From an uncultured bacterium (GTDB taxonomy: Bacteria; Cyanobacteriota; Vampirovibrionia; Gastranaerophilales; Gastranaerophilaceae): a DNA stretch of 26,268 nucleotides. Shown piece after piece: positions 21,550-26,268 of this stretch. The translations under genes were made by a program, and so were the position numbers. The stretch is taken from positions 1 to 26,268 of the forward strand of contig URXT01000027.1 of assembly GCA_900551915.1 (NCBI GenBank). Reading direction: 5' to 3'. The notes below the pieces were generated by a model. It did not search any database. It worked only from the letters and a program-made list of their open reading frames with translations, and was not told the origin of the DNA. The number at the start of each line of letters is the position of its first letter. Positions within the stretch are counted from its first letter, which is position 1.

Positions 21550-22875
21550 TCACTTGCTCAAATACCTAACCAATTTCGCGACATCTCTGTTCCAAATTCC
21601 GTTCCAGTTTCGCAAAATGATATCCGCCGGACATAAACCGTCGAGCGTTAATTCTTTTATTGGTTCAAGAAATTTTTCTTCGCCTGTATTTTTTTCAATC
21701 AGTGACTTTTCGGCAATGTAAAGAATTTCTTTTGCAATTTCAGAAACTTCAACTCCGCGGATTTTTGCGGATAATGCATTTTTGGGAACATTATAACGCA
21801 GCTCGGCAAAGTCGCGGTACGAAAATTCTTTAAATAATTCCTCAACTTCTTCCATCGCACCGTCGCTGTAAAGAATTCCTTTGTAAACCGCAAGCATTGA
21901 GTAAATCATATCTTTGCTTACGCAGTCGTGATTTCTTATTTCAATAAAGTTGCGCATTCTGACTTCGGGGAAATAAAGGTTTGCATGAAGCTTAAAGTCT
22001 TCAATATCAGCTTCAAAATCGCCCCATCCGTTTTGCATGAACTCCTCAAAGTTAACTTTGCCTTTAACCTCAACAGGAATTCCCTCACGGTTGATGAAAA
22101 TTACCGGACTTTTTAAAACACTGTCAATATATTTTTCAAATGAAAAATCCTCTTCCATTTTTCCGCAGAATCCGCAGCGGTCATTATCAGTATTGAGCCA
22201 GCTTAAAGCGCGGAAGGTTTTGTAACCTGTTTCCACACCCCCGCGAATGGGAGAATTTGCAAACATCGCGGTCATAAAGGGTATTAATTTATTTGCGATG
22301 TTGAATTTCCGAACAGCGTCGGCTTCATCTTTAAAATCGAAAGTCCCCTGAATTCCGGCGGTTTCGCGCATCATAACATCAGAAAGAATTCCCCAAAGAT
22401 AATGCGCCATAATTTTGTAACGGCGTTTCGGAATAAGATTAATGTTTTTGTGGGTCGAAACCGGCGAAACTCCGTATTCCAGAAGTTTTATATTAAACTT
22501 GTCCAAAATCGGCGCCATTTGCTTATTCAAAAGGTCAATTTTGTTTTTCAACGCACCAATTGTTCTTTCGGGTTTTATGCTTAATTCTATCTGGCTTCCC
22601 GGTTCAAGCGTAATCGTGTCATGCCCCTGTTTAAGCCCGATGATATTGTAATCATCGGTTATATAATCCCAGTTTTCGGCTTTGGCAAATGCACGCAAAA
22701 AATTACAAACCCCGAAATCTCCTTCGTAAGTAACTGCTTTTGCTGTCACAACAGAAATCGGAAGGCGCTCGTATTCTATGCCGACATGAAAATCACCGTC
22801 GGTTTTGCAGCCGCTCTTAAAAAGCTTCAAAATATCTTCATGTCTTAACTTTTCTCTGGTTTGTAAATTGCTCAC
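21550..22875 (-). CDS. gshA: Glutamate-cysteine ligase family protein (GCS2/plant-type)
   Basis: A 441-residue carboxylate-amine ligase of the GCS2 family, joining the gamma-carboxyl of glutamate to cysteine in the first step of glutathione (or related thiol) synthesis. Family marks include DFHVGIEYERLPI near the N-terminus, TITLEPGSQIELSIKPERT, RRYKIMAHYLWG, MRETAGIQGTFDF, ANSPIRGG and the late FPEVRMRNFIEIRNHDC. A CGFCGK pair of cysteines is present. The start is placed at GTG 22875, which has GGAGG five bases upstream; an in-frame GTG six codons earlier would contain that SD. No gshB is in the window, so the end product (glutathione versus gamma-glutamylcysteine) is open. Confidence 0.85.
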   Translation of the reverse strand: MSNLQTREKLRHEDILKLFKSGCKTDGDFHVGIEYERLPISVVTAKAVTYEGDFGVCNFLRAFAKAENWDYITDDYNIIGLKQGHDTITLEPGSQIELSIKPERTIGALKNKIDLLNKQMAPILDKFNIKLLEYGVSPVSTHKNINLIPKRRYKIMAHYLWGILSDVMMRETAGIQGTFDFKDEADAVRKFNIANKLIPFMTAMFANSPIRGGVETGYKTFRALSWLNTDNDRCGFCGKMEEDFSFEKYIDSVLKSPVIFINREGIPVEVKGKVNFEEFMQNGWGDFEADIEDFKLHANLYFPEVRMRNFIEIRNHDCVSKDMIYSMLAVYKGILYSDGAMEEVEELFKEFSYRDFAELRYNVPKNALSAKIRGVEVSEIAKEILYIAEKSLIEKNTGEEKFLEPIKELTLDGLCPADIILRNWNGIWNRDVAKLVRYLSK

Positions 22876-22969
22876 ATTTCCCTCCAAATTCACTATACTA
22901 TAACCATTATTAAAATATCAAATCAAATATGAAAAACATTAGCCTGTCTGTGCTATTATAATAGGTAAG

Positions 22970-23830
22970 ATGAATTACTTTGAACGCGCAAAATATTTTA
23001 AAACCAAAAAACGCCTCGGACAAAACTTTCTGATTAACGCGGACGTAATCAACGCGATTATTGATGAGGCTGGAATTACAAAAGATGACATTGTAATTGA
23101 AATCGGCCCCGGTGTCGGATTTGTGACAGAACAGCTTGTAAAACATGCTAAAAAGGTTATCGCAATCGAGCTTGACGAGGAAGCGGTTAAGGAGCTTAAA
23201 AAACTCAACGCGGAAAATCTTGAGATAATCCATCAGGATATTTTGAAAACTGATTTTTCCGAACTTGTGAGTGAGAAAGTTAAAATTGTCGCAAATATTC
23301 CGTATTATATAACAAGCCCGATTATCGCGCATCTTCTAGGCGAAGTTGACGACTTAAACAACAAAAATAGAAACCTGATTAAAGATATAATTCTCATGGT
23401 TCAGGAGGAAGTTGCCCGCAGAATGGCGGCTGATGAAAATTCACCCTCAAAGCAGTATGGGCTTTTGACAATTCTTTCGCAATTCTGGGCTGATGTTGAG
23501 ATTTTCAGGCTTGTCGGCAGAAAATCCTTTTATCCTGCACCAAAAGTTAATTCAGCACTCGTAAAACTTAAAGTTTTAGAAAAGCCGCGCCTTGAATTGA
23601 GCGATTACGGACATTTTAGAAAAACCGTGAAAGCCGCATTTGCACAACGCCGCAAAAATATCAAAAACTGCCTTCTTCAAGGCGGATTTTCACGTGAAAA
23701 CATTTCAAAATCGCTTGCCGCTCTTGGAATTGATGAAAACACCCGCGGCGAAAAGCTTTCAATTGAAACTTTCGGAAAATTATCTGAGGAATTGTTGAAA
23801 AATGAAAATCCAATGCCCGGCAAAGATTAA
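22970..23830 (+). CDS. rsmA: 16S rRNA dimethyladenosine transferase
   Basis: A 286-residue SAM-dependent methyltransferase that dimethylates two adjacent adenines near the 3' end of 16S rRNA during 30S assembly; its loss gives kasugamycin resistance. KKRLGQNFLI at ~13-22 is the family's N-terminal signature, IEIGPGVGFVTEQL at ~43-56 is the SAM-binding loop, and NIPYYITSPI at ~109-118 is catalytic motif IV. The C-terminal AAFAQRRKNIKNCL helical domain is complete. A weak SD (TAGGTAAG) touches the ATG. The last 29 bases overlap ispE, so the two are co-translated. Confidence 0.96.
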   Translation: MNYFERAKYFKTKKRLGQNFLINADVINAIIDEAGITKDDIVIEIGPGVGFVTEQLVKHAKKVIAIELDEEAVKELKKLNAENLEIIHQDILKTDFSELVSEKVKIVANIPYYITSPIIAHLLGEVDDLNNKNRNLIKDIILMVQEEVARRMAADENSPSKQYGLLTILSQFWADVEIFRLVGRKSFYPAPKVNSALVKLKVLEKPRLELSDYGHFRKTVKAAFAQRRKNIKNCLLQGGFSRENISKSLAALGIDENTRGEKLSIETFGKLSEELLKNENPMPGKD

Positions 23831-24617
23831 TCTTGATTTGAAAATAACCTCAAAACGCGAGGACGGGTTTCACAACCTCGAAAGCGTTATGCAGACAATA
23901 AGTTTGTACGATTACCTGACGCTTGAAACTTCGCCGTCCGAAAAGTTTGAAATAAACCTTTCCGGAACAAGCGGCGAAATTCCTTATAATGAAAAAAATC
24001 TTGTTCATAAAGCAATTCTGCTATTTGTCGAAACCACAAACCTGCCGCCGCACAAAATCGAGGTGTTTATTGAAAAAAATATTCCTGTTTCAGCAGGGCT
24101 TGCGGGCGGAAGCACAAATGCCGCAGGAATTTTAAAAGGATTAAACGAAACTTTTCACAAGCCGCTTTCAAACGCCGAACTTCACAAACTCTGCGCGAAA
24201 CTCGGTTCTGATTTGAATTTCTGCCTTGAAGGCGGAAGGCAAATGGCAAAAGGCCGCGGCGAAATTCTTGAGCCTATGCCATTTGAAGAATTCGAGGTTT
24301 CGCTCATTAAGCCGATAACCCTTGGAATAAGCGCAAAAGAAGCTTACACGAAATTTTCACAAAAAAACGCCAACAGCAAACCCGGACGCGATGATTTCAA
24401 GAATGACCTTGAATGGGCTGTAATTGACGATTACGAAGAACTTCAACAAATCAAAAAACAATATCCAAATTCAATAATGTCAGGTTCGGGGTCAACTTAT
24501 TTTATGATTGGCGAGAATTTTGCGGAACAGGGAGGATTTTGGGTAAAGAATGGTTTGAAGGCAACAGCGAGTGGAATTGGGATTAGTGAGGAGTTAGAAG
24601 TGAAAAGTGAAAAGTGA
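23802..24617 (+). CDS. ispE: 4-diphosphocytidyl-2-C-methyl-D-erythritol kinase
   Basis: A 271-residue GHMP-family kinase, phosphorylating CDP-ME in the non-mevalonate isoprenoid pathway. PAKINLDLKI (Lys8) is at the N-terminus, the GHMP ATP loop PVSAGLAGGSTNAAG is at ~95-109, Asp137 in KLGSDLNF is the predicted base, and the GSGSTYF motif 3 is near the C-terminus. The start lies 29 bases inside rsmA. The final residues VKSEK and the TGA stop come from the left arm of a dispersed repeat that begins at 24599. The original C-terminus was probably replaced when the repeat arrived, though the enzyme core is intact. Confidence 0.95.
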   Translation: MKIQCPAKINLDLKITSKREDGFHNLESVMQTISLYDYLTLETSPSEKFEINLSGTSGEIPYNEKNLVHKAILLFVETTNLPPHKIEVFIEKNIPVSAGLAGGSTNAAGILKGLNETFHKPLSNAELHKLCAKLGSDLNFCLEGGRQMAKGRGEILEPMPFEEFEVSLIKPITLGISAKEAYTKFSQKNANSKPGRDDFKNDLEWAVIDDYEELQQIKKQYPNSIMSGSGSTYFMIGENFAEQGGFWVKNGLKATASGIGISEELEVKSEK

Positions 24618-24740
24618 AAAGGCCATTTCCTTTATGCTGTTATTGTAGAAGTTTAATGATATTCATATATAAAAAACATGGCTTAGCGTCCTTGTGATTT
24701 CCTAAAACCGTAACGGACTTTTCACTTTTCACCTTTCACT
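24599..24740 (+). repeat. Heptad-armed dispersed repeat, copy 4 (overlaps the end of ispE)
   Basis: Three GTGAAAA heptads, the conserved core, then three TTTTCAC-type heptads. The left arm is read as the last codons of ispE. It lies between convergent ispE and bioY, where its long stem may also help stop transcription. Confidence 0.9.
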
Positions 24741-24766
24741 CCTGCGACCGTCTGGCGCCTCCCACA

Positions 24767-25429
24767 CTACATATAAAGCCACAAAATCAGCCTTGCATAT
24801 TTCGCGACCAAAACGGCTAAAAAGCTGAAAATAAAATCGTAGATTATTTTCACGCCGCTTTGCGCAATAATCCAGCCGGTCGTGAACATCCAGCCTTCAT
24901 GTCTAATTCCGGCAATCACAAGCATATATAAAATTCCGATTATGTGGATTGTGAAAATTCCTGCAAAAACTGCTTTCAACGCGTTTTTATATGTAAAACC
25001 GTTTTTCAGAATTGTTCCTGTCAAATATACGGCCGGAATATATGCCAAAATGTAGCCAAAGCCGTATTCACCAATATATCTCCACCCGCCGCCAAGAGCA
25101 AATACCGGCATGATAAAAAGCCCGGTTAAAATATACAATAAAACACTTGCCAATCCGAATTTTCTTCCCAAAAGCGCTGCAATGAACATAACTGCCGGCA
25201 CCTGCGGTATTAAATTAAAGTTGTGAACATAATCCTGAATTTTTAATTCACCACCCGAAAACAGCGCCGCGGGAATTGAAAAATGCATAATGTTTAATTG
25301 TATGAAGGTTGAAATTACTAGAAGAAATGCGCAGAAAATTATGAGTAAAATACTACTGATGCTGAATTTTAAACCGGATTTGTTTGTGCGGATTGTTTTA
25401 ACACGAGGTTTTACGGCTTCTTCTGTCAT
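24767..25429 (-). CDS. bioY: BioY-type biotin transporter, ECF S component
   Basis: A 220-residue membrane protein with about six hydrophobic segments. It has the BioY signature region: IPQVPAVMFIAALLG, then LLYILTGLFIMPVFALGGG, then YGFGYILAYIPAVYLTG. BioY captures biotin and works alone or with an ECF energy-coupling module. The N-terminal ~25 residues are basic and cytoplasmic. ATGA overlap of four bases with rimI upstream shows translational coupling. No ECF ATPase or BirA site is seen nearby. The C-terminal half (KIIYDFIFSFLAVLVAKYAR) is typical. Substrate assignment rests on family similarity. Confidence 0.85.
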   Translation of the reverse strand: MTEEAVKPRVKTIRTNKSGLKFSISSILLIIFCAFLLVISTFIQLNIMHFSIPAALFSGGELKIQDYVHNFNLIPQVPAVMFIAALLGRKFGLASVLLYILTGLFIMPVFALGGGWRYIGEYGFGYILAYIPAVYLTGTILKNGFTYKNALKAVFAGIFTIHIIGILYMLVIAGIRHEGWMFTTGWIIAQSGVKIIYDFIFSFLAVLVAKYARLILWLYM

Positions 25430-25962
25430 AATTTGTATGAAATCCCTGCTTCTTTTCCCAAATTTGTAAGATTTTGTTCGTATATGTTTTTAAATTTATC
25501 GTAAAAAATGTTTTCTGTCCACATTATTAAGGCATCTTCATTATTGTCCTGATAGTAGCCTTTGCGGATTCCGAGCGACTTGAAACCGTATTTTTCATAA
25601 AGCTTAATGGCTGGTTCATTAGAAACGCGGACTTCTAAAGTGAGATATTTAATTTTTTCTTTGTAACAGGATTTAATAATTGCTGTGAGGAGCGCTTCTC
25701 CAATGCGGCGGCGTCTGAAATCCGGCGAGACTGCAATATTTGTAATATGCGCTTCCTCCAAAATCTGCCAGCAGCCGCAATATCCTGTGAGTGTTCCGTT
25801 TTCGTCTAAGGCGCAGAAATATTTTGCCAGGTCGTTGTTTAATTCGTTAAAAAAGGATTCTTTAGACCAGTGATGTTCGCCGTAAGCCTTTTCTTCCACT
25901 TTTATAATGTCATCAAGGTGGGATTTTTGCATTGGTTCAATTTTGATTGCGGATTTTGCCAT
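25426..25962 (-). CDS. rimI: Ribosomal protein bS18-alanine N-acetyltransferase, GNAT family
   Basis: A 178-residue GNAT acetyltransferase. Motif A with the acetyl-CoA loop is ITNIAVSPDFRRRRIGEALL (RRRRIG matches R/Q-x-x-G-x-G/A). Motif B has TLEVRVSNEPAIKLYEKYGF, the RimI hallmark, followed by GIRKGYYQDNNEDALIMW. RimI acetylates the N-terminal alanine of S18; in some bacteria the neighbouring tsaB/tsaD are co-encoded, but here the partner is bioY. The ~25-residue C-terminal extension (NIYEQNLTNLGKEAGISYKL) is longer than in E. coli. No good SD is visible at the ATG. Related GNATs with other substrates cannot be fully excluded. Confidence 0.87.
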   Translation of the reverse strand: MAKSAIKIEPMQKSHLDDIIKVEEKAYGEHHWSKESFFNELNNDLAKYFCALDENGTLTGYCGCWQILEEAHITNIAVSPDFRRRRIGEALLTAIIKSCYKEKIKYLTLEVRVSNEPAIKLYEKYGFKSLGIRKGYYQDNNEDALIMWTENIFYDKFKNIYEQNLTNLGKEAGISYKL

Positions 25963-26039
25963 AGAAGAATTTTAGCATGGTGAAAGTTTGCGGGCAATGT
26001 TAAATTTTGGGGAGTTATATATATGTTTCCACCTACATT

Positions 26040-26116
26040 CTCGTCATTGCGAGAAAATCTGTGATTTTCGAAGCAATCCAGTATCTTATCAGGTTTGAAT
26101 AAAATTTTCTGGATTG
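26040..26116 (+). repeat. CGTCATTGCGAG...GAAGCAATCCAG-type palindromic repeat, copy 2
   Basis: Begins CTCGTCATTGCGAG, contains a hairpin GAAAATC/GATTTTC, then GAAGCAATCCAG. Its CAATCCAG (26074-26081) is matched inversely by CTGGATTG (26109-26116). It belongs to the same general type as 17710-17749. Confidence 0.7.
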
Positions 26117-26143
26117 TCTGATTTGTTTCGTGAATGTAACAAG

Positions 26144-26172
26144 TTGATTTTAACTATTTAATATACTAAGAT
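26144..26172 (+). promoter_or_regulatory. Promoter of the second G-tract gene
   Basis: TTGATT (26144-26149), 17-base spacer, TAAGAT (26167-26172, four of six). The -35 and spacing are identical to the prepilin promoter at 6077, and the distance to the ATG is similar (43 versus 40 bases). Confidence 0.5.
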
Positions 26173-26215
26173 ATTTGAAAAAGTCAGACAAAATATTTTA
26201 TAAGGAGCTAAAGGT

Positions 26216-26268
26216 ATGAAAAAGCAGACTATGATTGAATTTTCGGGGGGGGGGGGCGTCCTGTAACC
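26216..26268 (+). CDS. 5' end of a probable second phase-variable prepilin gene, currently out of frame
   Basis: ATG at 26216 with AAGGAG 12 bases upstream. The leader MKKQTMIEFSGGGGVL stops at TAA (26264-26266) after 16 codons because of a 12-G run. Its DNA aligns closely with the leader of the prepilin at 6146: both read ATGAAAA, then AGACTAT, then ATTGAATT, then two pyrimidines and the G run. With 11 or 13 Gs the frame stays open to the window edge. The downstream gene is not visible, so a prepilin product is inferred from the shared leader only. Confidence 0.55.
26245..26256 (+). repeat. Homopolymeric G tract (12 Gs) in the second leader
   Basis: Twelve Gs beginning with the last base of codon 10, at the same codon position as the tract in the prepilin gene (6174-6184). 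Confidence 0.85.

Noticed and set aside
22876..22893. Upstream GTG start for gshA.
   Set aside because: It has no SD, and its first codons contain the GGAGG that serves the GTG at 22875.
11594..24740. The GTGAAAA/TTTTCAC elements as a CRISPR array or as ordinary terminators.
   Set aside because: There are no regular spacers. Copies occur between divergent and tandem genes as well as convergent ones, and the conserved core is too long for a terminator.

Overview
The window looks like a chromosomal segment of an uncultured, AT-rich, gut-type bacterium of the non-photosynthetic cyanobacterial sister group (Melainabacteria / Vampirovibrionia, probably Gastranaerophilales). This is an inference. 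It rests on a prepilin of the style common in that group (GFTLSEVLITLG with a VDVNGRNRTPNAWGWDVF-like tail), free-standing LuxR-type HTH proteins, several short proteins with strong Shine-Dalgarno (SD) sequences but no recognisable family, and strong AGGAG-type SDs throughout. No rRNA, tRNA, CRISPR array or transposase was seen.

Layout. 1-500: a broken AAA+ ATPase (RarA-like) fragment and a small LuxR-type regulator with an 18-bp palindrome over its start codon. 560-3095: a phosphate-uptake cluster (DUF47/PhoU-like protein and PiT transporter), a small membrane protein and a Bcp peroxiredoxin, closed by a terminator shared with a convergent encapsulated-ferritin-like gene. 3493-5850: recJ. 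6042-7477: a prepilin with an 11-G tract in its leader, and an acidic orphan protein. 7485-11552: a C-terminal processing protease, then the shikimate operon aroC-aroK-aroB, all on the minus strand. 11594-13149: an intergenic repeat, a secreted NTF2-like protein and a DJ-1/PfpI protein. 13262-13592: a candidate type I toxin-antitoxin locus. 13593-16253: clpB. 16304-17649: a second repeat copy, an ATGGT microsatellite and an orphan protein. 18008-20056: lepA, possibly leaderless, and a second small LuxR-type regulator. 20057-21345: two orphan genes sharing an upstream element. 21390-25962: repeat copy 3, a glutamate-cysteine ligase, rsmA-ispE, repeat copy 4, then rimI-bioY. 26216-end: the start of a second gene whose leader matches the prepilin leader and carries 12 Gs, at present out of frame.

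Most striking observations. (1) Two loci 20 kb apart share a promoter-SD-leader arrangement ending in a long G tract. One is in frame with a prepilin and the other hits a stop after 16 codons, which suggests phase-variable surface pilins. (2) At 13262-13430 a 24-residue hydrophobic peptide with a strong SD is overlapped by an oppositely oriented promoter, whose RNA would end at a hairpin plus U-rich tail inside the peptide gene. This is the architecture of a type I toxin-antitoxin pair, apparently undescribed. (3) Four copies of a ~150-bp element whose arms are GTGAAAA heptad arrays facing TTTTCAC arrays. One copy supplies the last codons of ispE. (4) A 5-bp tandem repeat placed where it could switch an N-terminal membrane anchor on or off.
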